Of a DNA stretch of 64,000 nucleotides, positions 1 through 8,790 are shown piece after piece. A program made the translations under genes and the position numbers. The stretch is from Siccirubricoccus phaeus (GTDB taxonomy: Bacteria; Pseudomonadota; Alphaproteobacteria; Acetobacterales; Acetobacteraceae). Under the pieces are notes generated by a model. It ran no database searches. It was not told the DNA's origin and saw nothing but the letters and a program-made list of their open reading frames with translations. The stretch lies in contig NZ_SRXO01000006.1 in assembly GCF_008360935.1 (NCBI RefSeq), positions 186,001 to 250,000 on the forward strand, in the 5' to 3' direction. Positions within the stretch are counted from its first letter, which is position 1, and each line of letters starts with the position of its first letter.

Positions 1-2
1 CG

Positions 3-74
3 GACCGGTTTCGATTTCCGTTGCTGGACCCGCCCGGCCCCATGCCTTTGCTGCCCCATGCCGTTGCTGACTGA
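3..74 (+). CDS. possible 3' end of an upstream gene (partial)
   Basis: An open frame enters from the left edge and stops at TGA 72-74. It would overlap the start of the glgX-malQ gene by 17 bases, an arrangement common in this genome. Only about 23 residues are visible, so no family can be named. A glycogen or trehalose gene would fit the neighbour, but that is a guess. Confidence 0.3.
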   Translation, partial: DRFRFPLLDPPGPMPLLPHAVAD

Positions 75-3000
75 AGGGCGGCCGGAGCCGCTCGGTGTCA
101 CCGCCGATGCGCTGGGGGTGAACGTCGCCGTGGTGGCGCCTGCCGCCACCGCCGTCTTCTTCTGCCTGTTCGACCGGGCGGGGCAGGAGGAGCTGGCCCG
201 CCATCGCCTGCCCGCCCGCAGCGGCGAGGTCTGGCATGGCCATATCGCCGGCATCGGCCCCGGCGCCCGCTACGGGCTAAGGGCGGAGGGGCCATGGGAC
301 CCGGCGCATGGCCGGCGCTTCGACCCCGCCAAGCTGCTGCTGGACCCCTGGGCGCGGCGCATCGACCGGCCCTTCGCCTACCACCCTGACCTCGGCCGCT
401 TCGGCGCCGAGACGGCGCCGCTGATGCCGAAGGCGGTGGTGGTGGCCAGGGCGACGCCGGAGCCGGCCCCGCCACCCCGCCGCGGCCCCCGGGTGATCTA
501 CGAATTGCACGCCAGGGGCTTCACCCGGCTGCATCCGGAGATCCCGGAGGATGTCCGCGGCACCGTCGCGGCCCTCGGCCACCCTGCTGCCATCGCGCAT
601 CTCCAGCGGTTGGGGGTGACGCATGTGGAGCTGATGCCGCTCGCCGCGGGGATCGATGAGCGGCATCTGCCGCCGCTCGGCCTGCGGAATTACTGGAATT
701 ATAACCCGGTGGCGCTGCTCGCCCCCTGCCCGCGCCTGGCGCCGGGCGGCATGGCGGAAATCCGCGCCGCGGTCGCCGCGCTGCGGGAAGCGGGGATCGG
801 CGTGATCCTCGACATGGTGCTGAACCATAGCGGGGAGGGGGATGTGGCCGGCCCCACCCTTTCCCTGCGCGGCCTGGCCGACGCGGAATTCCACCGCCTG
901 CTGCCGGACGGCGCCTATGGCAATGACACGGGCTGCGGCAACACCATGGCGCTGGACCGGCCCTGGCCGCTGCGCCTCGCCATGGATGCGATGCGCCATT
1001 GGGTGGCGGAGACGGGCATCGAGGGCATCCGCCTCGACCTTGGCGTGACTCTGGGGCGGCGGCAGGAAGGGTTCGACCCCGCCGCGCCCCTGCTCTCCGC
1101 CATGCGGCAGGAGCCCTTGCTGCGCGACCGGCTCGTCATCGCCGAGCCCTGGGATATCGGCCCGGGCGGCTATCGGCTGGGCGAATTCCCCGCCGGCTGG
1201 GGCGAGTGGAATGACCGTTTCCGCGACGCGGTGCGGCGCTTCTGGCGCGGCGATGCCGGGATGGCCGGGGAGATCGCCACCCGCCTCGCCGGCTCCGCCG
1301 ACCTGTTCCGCAGCGGCAGGCGGGTGGCGGACAGCGTCAACTACATCACGGCGCATGACGGCTTCACCCTGGCCGATCTGGTCAGCTACGTGCATCGGCA
1401 CAACGCCGCGAATGGCGAGGACAACCGGGACGGCCATCCCGGCAACCACTCCTGGAACCATGGGGTGGAGGGCCCGACCGACGACCCCGCCATCCAGGCC
1501 AGGCGCCTCGCGGACCAGCGGGCGCTGCTGGCCACGCTGCTGGCGGCACGCGGCACGCCGCTGCTCGGCATGGGGGATGAGGCGGGGCGCAGCCAGCACG
1601 GCAACAACAACGCCTATGCGCAGGACAACGCGACCTCCTGGTTCGACTGGGCCGGGATGGACCAGGGGCTGTGCGATTTCGCTGCCCGGCTGGTGCGGGC
1701 CCGGCTGGACCACCCGGCGCTGACCGCCGGCACGGCGCTGACCGGCCAGGCGGTGGATGCCAGCTTCATCCCCGATGTCGCCTGGCGGCATCTGGATGGG
1801 CGGCCGAAGCAATCCGAGGATTGGGGCCGTACCCGGGCCGTGGTGGCGGTGTTCTACGCCGCCGGGGACCGGGTGGCGGTGGCGGTGCACGGGGCGGAGG
1901 AAGCGGCGGAGCTGGTGCTGCCGCCGCCCCGGCCGGGCCAGGGCTGGCGGCTGCTGGCCGACAGCGCCGACCCGGCGCGGGCAGGGCAGGTGACGGAAAG
2001 GCTGCCGATCGGCCCGCGCAGCGTGCTGCTGCTGGCGGAGGAGAAGCTGGCGCCGAAGGCGGCGGCCGAGCCCGCCCTGCTGCGCGAGCTGGCGCAGGCG
2101 GCCGGCATCGCGCCCGAATGGCATGGGCTGGATGGCCAGGCGCATCTGGTGCCGGAGGGCAGCCTGCGGGCCATCCTGGCGGCGCTCGGCCTGCCGGCGG
2201 AAAGCGCGGCGCAGGCGCGGGAGAGCCTGGCCCATCTGGCGGCGCCCCGCCCCCTGCCCGGGACCGCCAGCTTCCGCCTGGGCGAGGCGGCGACCCTGCC
2301 CTGCGGGGTGGCAGGCTGGTTGGTGCTGGCGCTGGAGGATGGCACCACCCGGCCCCTGGCGGTGACCGGTCCCTGGGAGCAGGCGCCCGGCCGGCAGCCG
2401 GTGCGGCGCGTGACCCTGCCGCCGCTGCCCCTCGGCCGGCATCTGGTCTTCCCGGAGGGCAGGCCGGAACTGGCCTGCACCGTCACCATCGCCCCGCCGG
2501 CGAGCTTCCTGCCGGAGGCGCTGGCGGCCGGCGGCCGCGGCTTCGGCGTCGCGGCGCAGCTCTATGCACTGCGGCGCCCAGGGGACCAAGGGGGCGATCA
2601 GGGGATCGGCGACTACACCGCCCTGGCGGAGGCGGCGCGGCGGGCGAAGGCGGCGGGGGCGATGCTGCTGGGCATTTCCCCGCCGCACGCCCTGCCGCCG
2701 CTGGAGCGCAGCCGGGCTAGCCCCTACCAGCCCTCCGACCGGCGCTTCCTGGAACCGGCTTTCATTGACCTGGGCGCCATCCCCTTCGGCCCGCAGCCGC
2801 CGGTGCTGCCGGAGGGGCCTCTGGTGGACTACCCCGCGGTATGGGAGGCGAAGCGGGCCGGGCTGCTGGCCGCCTGGCGGGCCTTCCCCGCCTCGCATCC
2901 CTGGCAGGTGGAGATGGCGGCCTTCCGCCAGGCGGGTGGGGCGGCGCTGGAAGGCTTCGCCGCCTTCAACGCCATCGCCGCCTGGCGCGGCAGCACGGAT

Positions 3001-4062
3001 GCCAGGACCTGGCCGGCGGAGTTCGCCCGCAGCGACGCGCCCGGTGTCGCCGGCTTCGTCGCCGCGCATCCGGAGGAGATCGGCTTCGAGATCTTCCAGC
3101 AATTCCTCGCCGACCGGCAGCTTGGCGAGGCGGCGCGGCAGGGCGCCGGGCTGTACCGCGACCTGGCGGTGGGGGCGGCGCCGGATGGCGCGGAATTGTG
3201 GTCCAGCGAGGCGCGCTTCCTCGCCGGCCTCTCCATCGGCGCACCGCCCGATGCCTTCGCGCCGGAAGGGCAGGTCTGGGGCATTCCGGCGCCGGACCCG
3301 GCGGACCAGGCCGGCTTCGCCGCGCTGCTGCGGGCCAATATGCGGCATGCCGCGGCGCTCAGGATCGATCATGTGCTGGGGCTGACGCGGCTCTTCCTGG
3401 TGCCGGACGGGGCGCGGGGCGGGGAGGGGGCCTATCTGCGCTACCCGTTGCAGGAAAGGCTGGCGGCGCTGGCGCTGGAAAGCCACCGGGCGCGCTGCCT
3501 GGTGGTGGGCGAGGATCTCGGCACCGTGCCGCCCGGGTTGCGGGCCGAGCTGGCGGCGGAGCGGGTGCTCTCCTACCGCGTGCTGTGGTTCGAGCGCGAG
3601 GGCGAGGAGTTCATCCCGCCGGCCCGCTGGCCGGCCTTGGCGGCCGCCTGCGTGGCGACGCACGACCTGCCGACGCTGCTCGGCTGGTGGAGCGGCGAGG
3701 ATCTGGCGGAGCGCGAGGCGCTGGGGCTGGGCGACATGGCGGCGGCCCGCGCCGGGCGGGAGGCGGAGCGCGCGGCGCTGCGCCGGCTGCTGGAGGCGGA
3801 AGGGCTGTGGCCCGCGGATGAGGCCGATCTGCCCGCCGCGATCCACGCCCTGGCGGCGCGTACGCCGGCCGCGCTGCTGCTGGTGCAGGCGGAGGATCTG
3901 GCCGGGGAGCGCGTGGCGGTGAACCTGCCCGGCACGGATTGGCAGCGGCCGAATTGGCGCCGGCGCCTGCCGGTGCCGGTGGAAGCGCTGTTCGCCTCGC
4001 CGCGGGCCCGGGCGATTCTGGATGCCGTGCGGCGGGAGCGGCCGCCGCTTTCGGCGGGGTGA
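58..4062 (+). CDS. glgX/malQ: fused glycogen debranching enzyme (GlgX) and 4-alpha-glucanotransferase (MalQ)
   Basis: 1334 residues, about the sum of two enzymes. Residues 1-100 look like a CBM48 domain. Residues 140-650 form a GH13 GlgX-type barrel with nucleophile D327 (EGIRLDL), acid E363 (IAEPWD) and the HD pair H433/D434 (ITAHDG). From about residue 660 a MalQ-type GH77 domain follows: GIGDY near 865, a second nucleophile D1104 (RIDH), acid E1152 (GEDLG) and H1202/D1203 (ATHDLPT). All catalytic residues of both halves appear intact. GlgX removes alpha-1,6 branches from phosphorylase-trimmed glycogen, and MalQ disproportionates the released maltodextrins, so the fusion joins consecutive steps. 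The ATG at 58 is the first good start; the ATG at 41 is out of frame. Acts in the cytoplasm. Confidence 0.93.
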   Translation: MPLLTEGRPEPLGVTADALGVNVAVVAPAATAVFFCLFDRAGQEELARHRLPARSGEVWHGHIAGIGPGARYGLRAEGPWDPAHGRRFDPAKLLLDPWARRIDRPFAYHPDLGRFGAETAPLMPKAVVVARATPEPAPPPRRGPRVIYELHARGFTRLHPEIPEDVRGTVAALGHPAAIAHLQRLGVTHVELMPLAAGIDERHLPPLGLRNYWNYNPVALLAPCPRLAPGGMAEIRAAVAALREAGIGVILDMVLNHSGEGDVAGPTLSLRGLADAEFHRLLPDGAYGNDTGCGNTMALDRPWPLRLAMDAMRHWVAETGIEGIRLDLGVTLGRRQEGFDPAAPLLSAMRQEPLLRDRLVIAEPWDIGPGGYRLGEFPAGWGEWNDRFRDAVRRFWRGDAGMAGEIATRLAGSADLFRSGRRVADSVNYITAHDGFTLADLVSYVHRHNAANGEDNRDGHPGNHSWNHGVEGPTDDPAIQARRLADQRALLATLLAARGTPLLGMGDEAGRSQHGNNNAYAQDNATSWFDWAGMDQGLCDFAARLVRARLDHPALTAGTALTGQAVDASFIPDVAWRHLDGRPKQSEDWGRTRAVVAVFYAAGDRVAVAVHGAEEAAELVLPPPRPGQGWRLLADSADPARAGQVTERLPIGPRSVLLLAEEKLAPKAAAEPALLRELAQAAGIAPEWHGLDGQAHLVPEGSLRAILAALGLPAESAAQARESLAHLAAPRPLPGTASFRLGEAATLPCGVAGWLVLALEDGTTRPLAVTGPWEQAPGRQPVRRVTLPPLPLGRHLVFPEGRPELACTVTIAPPASFLPEALAAGGRGFGVAAQLYALRRPGDQGGDQGIGDYTALAEAARRAKAAGAMLLGISPPHALPPLERSRASPYQPSDRRFLEPAFIDLGAIPFGPQPPVLPEGPLVDYPAVWEAKRAGLLAAWRAFPASHPWQVEMAAFRQAGGAALEGFAAFNAIAAWRGSTDARTWPAEFARSDAPGVAGFVAAHPEEIGFEIFQQFLADRQLGEAARQGAGLYRDLAVGAAPDGAELWSSEARFLAGLSIGAPPDAFAPEGQVWGIPAPDPADQAGFAALLRANMRHAAALRIDHVLGLTRLFLVPDGARGGEGAYLRYPLQERLAALALESHRARCLVVGEDLGTVPPGLRAELAAERVLSYRVLWFEREGEEFIPPARWPALAAACVATHDLPTLLGWWSGEDLAEREALGLGDMAAARAGREAERAALRRLLEAEGLWPADEADLPAAIHALAARTPAALLLVQAEDLAGERVAVNLPGTDWQRPNWRRRLPVPVEALFASPRARAILDAVRRERPPLSAG

Positions 4063-4154
4063 AGATCGGGGCTTTGCCCGTTGGCGGCAGTGCCGCCAAC
4101 CCCCCCGGCAGAGGCGCTGCCCTCCTGCACTCCCGCCGGGGACCGGAGCGGCCC

Positions 4155-4275
4155 CGGAGAGTCGGCAGGTTGAATCGCAAACTCCCACCGGGGTCCGGGG
4201 GGTGGTCCACCCCCCGGCGGGCTCCAGGGGCAGCGCCCCTGGCGGGGGTGCAGGGGGCAGCGCCCCCTGCCAAAA
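4155..4275. repeat. dispersed intergenic hairpin repeat, family A copy 1
   Basis: A GC-rich block of nested inverted repeats: ACCGGGGTCCGGGG followed by GGTGGTCCACC, then CCAGGGGCAGCGCCCCTGG and CAGGGGGCAGCGCCCCCTG hairpins. The same core recurs at about 12985, 24920 and 26908, always outside genes and in the same orientation. Here it fills the gap between glgX/malQ and ppc. Confidence 0.8.
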
Positions 4276-4306
4276 CCCTGGCGCCCGCCGCCTTCGCAGA
4301 TGCAAC

Positions 4307-7093
4307 ATGGCCCCCATGCCAGACAGCGCCCCCGACCCCCTGGAGGAGCTTCTCCTCCGCCTGCGCGAGGCCCGCGACGCCGCGGCGCAGGACCCTTTCG
4401 GCGATCCGGTCCTGCTCATCGCCCTGGCCATCAGCCGCCGGCTGGATGACGGTACGCTGGACCTGCCCAGGGTGGAGGAGATGGTGCAGCGCCTGGCGGA
4501 TTCCGCCGCCGCGGACCGGGCGAGGCGCCTCGCCCGCTACGTCTCGCTGGAGCAAGGCGTGCCCAGCCTGGATGCGCTGGCCGCCAGGCTGGTCCGGCCC
4601 GACCCGGATGACAGCCCCATCCCCTTCGCCCGCTACCGCGCCCTGGTGGAGCAGCCGCGCTTCGCCGCCGTCTTCACCGCCCACCCGACCTTTTCCTTGC
4701 CCTACGCCACCGCCGTCGCCCTGGCGGAGGCGGCGAGCGGCGCGCCGCTGCCGCCAGGGCTGGCGCATCGCCCGCCCGCCCCGACGCTGGAGGAGGAGTT
4801 CCGCCAGGCCAATGCGGCGATCCGCCGCGGCCGCGACGCGCTGGATGGCCTTTCCGCTGCCCTGCTGCGCGCGGCGCAGGGGGTGTGGCCCGACCGTTGG
4901 GCGCGGCTGGTGCCGCGGCCGGTGCTGCTCTCCACCTGGGTGGGCTACGACACGGATGGCCGCACCGATATCGGCTGGTGGGACACGCTGCGGCTGCGGC
5001 TGGTGATGAAGAAGCTGCAGCTCGAAAGGCTGGCCGGGCAGGTGGCGCCGCTCGGCGAATGCGCCACGCCGCTGCTGCTGCGGGTAGAGGGCGCGGTCGC
5101 CGCCGTCGCCGCGCAGATCGAGGCAGTGCCGGAGGCGCCAGAACCAGTAAAGGTGCAGCGCCTGGCTGCGCTGATGGTCGGCGAGAAGGCGGCGGCGCTG
5201 ACCTCCGTGGAGCCGCTGCTGACGCTGTTCGAGCAGGCGATCGCCAAGGCGCCGGACGATGCGGCGCGGCTGACGCTGGCGGTGGCGCGGGCCGGGCTGG
5301 TGGCGCATGGGCTGGCGCTGGCCCACACCCATATGCGGCTGAACGCGGCGCAGGTGCACAATGCCGCGCGGCAGCGGCTGGGCCTGACCATCTCCGCCGA
5401 GGATATGGCGCAGCGCCGCGGGTTGCTGGCCGCCATCAACGCCGCGCTGGCCGAGGTGGAAGCGCAGAAGGTGGATTACGGCGCGCTGCTCGGCGAGCCG
5501 GCGAGCGCGGTGCGGCTGATGCTGACCTGCGCGCAGATCACCAAGCATGTGGATGGCGACACGCCGATCCGCTTCCTCATCGCCGAGACGGAGACGGGCT
5601 ACACCCTGCTGGCGGCGCTGTGGCTGGCGCGGCGCTTCGGCGTCGACCATGCGGTGGAGCTCTCGCCGCTGTTCGAGACGGCGGAGGCGCTGGACCGCGG
5701 CGAGCGGGTGCTGGAGGAGGCGCTGCGCAGCCCGCATTACCGCGACTACCTTCGCAAGCATGGCCGTATCTGCCTGCAATTCGGCTATTCGGATTCCGGG
5801 CGATATGTCGGGCAACTCGCTGGCTCGTATCTCGCAGAGCGGCTGAAGCTGCGACTCGTAGAACTGCTGCGGCGGCACAAGCTGGACGGCATCGAGGTGG
5901 TGCTGTTCGACACCCATGGCGAAAGCGTCGGCCGCGGCGGCCATCCGGACAGCCTGGCGGATCGGCTGGCCTATCTCTCCCCACCGCTGGCGCGGGCGGC
6001 GCTGGACAAGGCCGGGCTGAAGCTGCGGGAGGAGACGGCCTTCCAGGGCGGCGATGGCTACCTGCTGTTCGGCACGCTGAAGCTGGCGGAGGCGACCATC
6101 GCCGGCATCGCCTGCCACGCCTTCACCCCGCCGGGTGAGGGCGACGACCCGGTTTATGCCGAGGCCGATTACGTCGCGGATTTCTTCGCAACGGTACGGC
6201 GGGAGATGCAGGCGCTGGTGGCGGACCCGGGCTATGCCGCGCTGCTCGGCGCCTTCGGGCCGGGGCTGCTGGACCGGACGGGCAGCCGCCCCGCGGTGCG
6301 GCAGAGCGACGGGATGGGCGGGGCGGTGCGGATCAGCCACCCCTCGCAGCTACGCGCCATTCCGAACAACGCCATCCTGCAGCAGCTCGGCTGGATGGCG
6401 AATTCCATGCATGGGCTGGGGGTGGCGGCCTCCGCCAACCCGGATGCCTTCGCCGATCTGCGGGCGCGCTCGCCCCGCTTCGCCCGGGCGATGCGGCTGG
6501 CGCAGCGGGCGGTGGCGTGCAGCGACCTCGGCGTGCTGCGGGCGGTGGTGGATACGCTGGACCCGGGCCCCTGGCTGGATAGGGCGGGGTTCACCAGGCG
6601 GCCGGGGCGGCGGGAGGAGTTGCTGGCGGTCGCCGATGCGGTGGAGAAGCTGGATCTGGACGCGCTGGTGCGGCGGCTGTTCCGGCGCTTGCAGGCGGAC
6701 CATCTGGCGCTGAAGGCGGCCTGGCCGGATCTGCCGGTGATGAATGACCGGCTGGTGCTGCTGCACGCGCTGCGCCTGGCGCTGATCCACCGCATCTGGC
6801 TGCTGGCGGCGGCGATCCCGGATTTCTCGCCGCGGCATGGGGCGACGCGGGAGGCGCTGGTGCTGCGGCTATTGCAGCTTGATGTGGAGCCGGCGCTGAA
6901 ATTGTTGGCGGAGGTGTTTCCCGCGGCGCCAGGCGAGGTGCTGGGGCTGGATTTCCACGAGCCGCCGGCGCCGCGGGAAGGGCTGAGCTATGCGGCGGAA
7001 CACGCGGCGCTGTTCGGGCCGATGGGGCGGTTGTTCGGGCTGGTGCGGGGGTGCGGGGCGGCGATTACGCATGAGGTGGGGGCGTTCGGTTGA
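4307..7093 (+). CDS. ppc: divergent phosphoenolpyruvate carboxylase family protein
   Basis: 928 residues, the usual length for bacterial PEPC, which carboxylates PEP to oxaloacetate. Recognisable PEPC blocks in order: TAHPT with H126, STWVGYDTDGR near 205, GYSDSGR with D496, THGESVGRGG with R543, FQGGDGYLLFG near 580, and LRAIPNNAILQQLGW near 683. Several family-invariant residues differ. The Lys of SDSxKDAG is Arg499, the FHGRGG loop reads FDTHGE, and the IPWxFxWTQxR block lacks the Trp and final Arg. The family assignment is firm, but classical PEPC activity is not assured. The ATG at 4307 is used because the frame extending upstream runs through repeat A1. A second ATG lies at 4316. Confidence 0.75.
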   Translation: MAPMPDSAPDPLEELLLRLREARDAAAQDPFGDPVLLIALAISRRLDDGTLDLPRVEEMVQRLADSAAADRARRLARYVSLEQGVPSLDALAARLVRPDPDDSPIPFARYRALVEQPRFAAVFTAHPTFSLPYATAVALAEAASGAPLPPGLAHRPPAPTLEEEFRQANAAIRRGRDALDGLSAALLRAAQGVWPDRWARLVPRPVLLSTWVGYDTDGRTDIGWWDTLRLRLVMKKLQLERLAGQVAPLGECATPLLLRVEGAVAAVAAQIEAVPEAPEPVKVQRLAALMVGEKAAALTSVEPLLTLFEQAIAKAPDDAARLTLAVARAGLVAHGLALAHTHMRLNAAQVHNAARQRLGLTISAEDMAQRRGLLAAINAALAEVEAQKVDYGALLGEPASAVRLMLTCAQITKHVDGDTPIRFLIAETETGYTLLAALWLARRFGVDHAVELSPLFETAEALDRGERVLEEALRSPHYRDYLRKHGRICLQFGYSDSGRYVGQLAGSYLAERLKLRLVELLRRHKLDGIEVVLFDTHGESVGRGGHPDSLADRLAYLSPPLARAALDKAGLKLREETAFQGGDGYLLFGTLKLAEATIAGIACHAFTPPGEGDDPVYAEADYVADFFATVRREMQALVADPGYAALLGAFGPGLLDRTGSRPAVRQSDGMGGAVRISHPSQLRAIPNNAILQQLGWMANSMHGLGVAASANPDAFADLRARSPRFARAMRLAQRAVACSDLGVLRAVVDTLDPGPWLDRAGFTRRPGRREELLAVADAVEKLDLDALVRRLFRRLQADHLALKAAWPDLPVMNDRLVLLHALRLALIHRIWLLAAAIPDFSPRHGATREALVLRLLQLDVEPALKLLAEVFPAAPGEVLGLDFHEPPAPREGLSYAAEHAALFGPMGRLFGLVRGCGAAITHEVGAFG

Positions 7094-7367
7094 AGCGCGA
7101 GCGCTGCGCCGTGCCTGCTTCAGTGGGAACGCTGTCCCGGTTGTGCTCTACTTGAGCAATGGCGAGTGCTTCGCCTTAGCTTCGGCGCCTGTTTTCCTGT
7201 GCGAAGCCTCTTCCAGAGACAGCAGCGACGGCAGCTGTGCTTGATACCGAGTTTGGCGAAACGAACGGGAAGTGTGATACCCTCTCCCGTCCAGCCTACG
7301 TCGAGTCGGTACAAACCTGCTATTTGAACGAGCGTCCAAGTCGAAGGAGCACGGCCGAGGTAATGCC
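7094..7367. other. gene-free left flank of the SIR2 island
   Basis: No convincing gene. Base composition falls from the very GC-rich ppc to mixed sequence here, marking the left edge of an AT-richer insertion. I see no integrase, att direct repeat or insertion-sequence end. The SIR2 promoter should lie here, but no clear -35/-10 pair stands out. Confidence 0.5.
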
Positions 7368-8771
7368 ATGACCGACGAAAAAACCGCGCCAGCTTCACAG
7401 AAATATGCTCGATATATCGAGGAAGTATCAGAGGATATTTCTGAAACGGTGAGAAGTATGGGATGCCAACCCATTCTCTTTGTTGGTAGCGGCCTCTCTA
7501 AGAGATACATGAATGCGCCGAATTGGGATGAGCTATTAGCTCACATAGCGGCGAGTTGTTCGGACATAAAAAAAGAACTGGGCTTTTATAAGCAGGCGTA
7601 CAGGACGGCACCGGCGATCGGGGAAGAGTTTGCTAGAATTTATCAGGAATGGGCGTGGGGAGCAGGGCGAAATGAGTTCCCGAAGACGTTGTTCGAGATT
7701 GGTGCAGATTCTCAGGTTTATCTTAAATTCAAAATATCTGAACACCTTCGCTCTGTAACTCCGCCAGCACCCGACAAACTCAACCGCGCTGCACATGGAG
7801 CAGAAATAGATTCTTTCGTCAATATAAGGCCACACGCGATTATAACCACAAATTATGACAGAATGCTAGAAATGCTCTTTCCGGAGCATGAACCTGTCAT
7901 AGGCCAAAAAATACTGAGAGGCCAACAATTTTCAATCGGAGAGATATTTAAAATACATGGTTGTGTAAGTAATGTAAATAGTCTTGTCATAATAGAAAGT
8001 GACTACCGTTCGTTTGAAAGGAAAAAGAAATTCCTGAGCGCAAAGCTTCTCACATTTTTCAACGAGCACCCTTTGTTGTTCGTCGGATATAGCGCGTCCG
8101 ATCCAAACATTAGGGCAATACTCGCAGATATAGATGAAGCCCTCCCAGAAAAAGGCGGAATTGTGCCGAATGTCTATATTCTCCAATGGAATCCTAGCCT
8201 AACGAACGACAGTTCTCCAGCGAAGGAAAGGGTCATAGCTACGGAGGATGACCGTACGATACGAGTCAAATTGATTGAGACGACAGATTTTTCTTGGGTA
8301 TTCGATGCGTTCGCCGCCAATCCAACCCTGAATAATGTAAGCCCTAGGGTGCTGCGCGCACTGCTTGCGCGCTCTTATCATCTCGTGCGACATGATATCC
8401 CCAGTATGCCTATACAGGCTGATTTTAAAACGCTCACCGATTCGGTTGCGGATTCTAATTCATTTGCGAAACTATTTGGTATTGCTTATATTGACGACTG
8501 GAGTGCCGCCTCTGCACATCACATTTATAGCCCGACTCAACTCGGGAAGCTGCTTGGTGGCAATGGATGGCATTTTGCAAACGAACTGTTAGAAAGAATG
8601 AAAAACGAAACAGGGGTTGATGTAAAAATATCAGACAATAGGTACCATAGGACCGAGATGGTCAACACAACTAAATTTCATAAATATTCAAAGGATGCTT
8701 TGAATTTGCTGGTGAAAGTGCGGGATGGTTCGCCTTACGAAGTGAAGATAGATGGTAAAAAGAGCCCATAG
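7368..8771 (+). CDS. SIR2-family protein, probable antiphage NADase
   Basis: 467 residues. SIR2 Rossmann motifs appear in order: GSGLS at 40-44, TTNYD at 160-164, KIHG with the likely catalytic H197, and GYSASDPN at 240-247. The order matches SIR2_2-type domains of defence proteins that degrade NAD during phage infection. Residues about 390-455 (YSPTQLGKLLGG, then ELLERM, then an aromatic TTKFHKYS segment) resemble the small winged-helix unit of phage KilA-C/antirepressor proteins and may sense phage or bind DNA (inference). The gene is strikingly AT-rich with A/T third positions, unlike every neighbour, so it is a likely recent acquisition. It is a single gene; the next gene is convergent. 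A weak GAGGT lies upstream of the ATG. The SIR2 fold is well supported and the defence role is inferred. Confidence 0.8.
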   Translation: MTDEKTAPASQKYARYIEEVSEDISETVRSMGCQPILFVGSGLSKRYMNAPNWDELLAHIAASCSDIKKELGFYKQAYRTAPAIGEEFARIYQEWAWGAGRNEFPKTLFEIGADSQVYLKFKISEHLRSVTPPAPDKLNRAAHGAEIDSFVNIRPHAIITTNYDRMLEMLFPEHEPVIGQKILRGQQFSIGEIFKIHGCVSNVNSLVIIESDYRSFERKKKFLSAKLLTFFNEHPLLFVGYSASDPNIRAILADIDEALPEKGGIVPNVYILQWNPSLTNDSSPAKERVIATEDDRTIRVKLIETTDFSWVFDAFAANPTLNNVSPRVLRALLARSYHLVRHDIPSMPIQADFKTLTDSVADSNSFAKLFGIAYIDDWSAASAHHIYSPTQLGKLLGGNGWHFANELLERMKNETGVDVKISDNRYHRTEMVNTTKFHKYSKDALNLLVKVRDGSPYEVKIDGKKSP

Positions 8772-8790
8772 ACGTAGAGCATTGCTATGC

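Noticed and set aside
277-4431. A 1384-codon open frame antisense to glgX/malQ
   Set aside because: Arg/Pro/Gln/His-rich translation with no domain; a by-product of GC-rich third positions. The sense frame has all catalytic motifs.
7094-8790. Prophage or integrative element around SIR2
   Set aside because: No integrase, phage structural gene, tRNA target or flanking direct repeat is visible.
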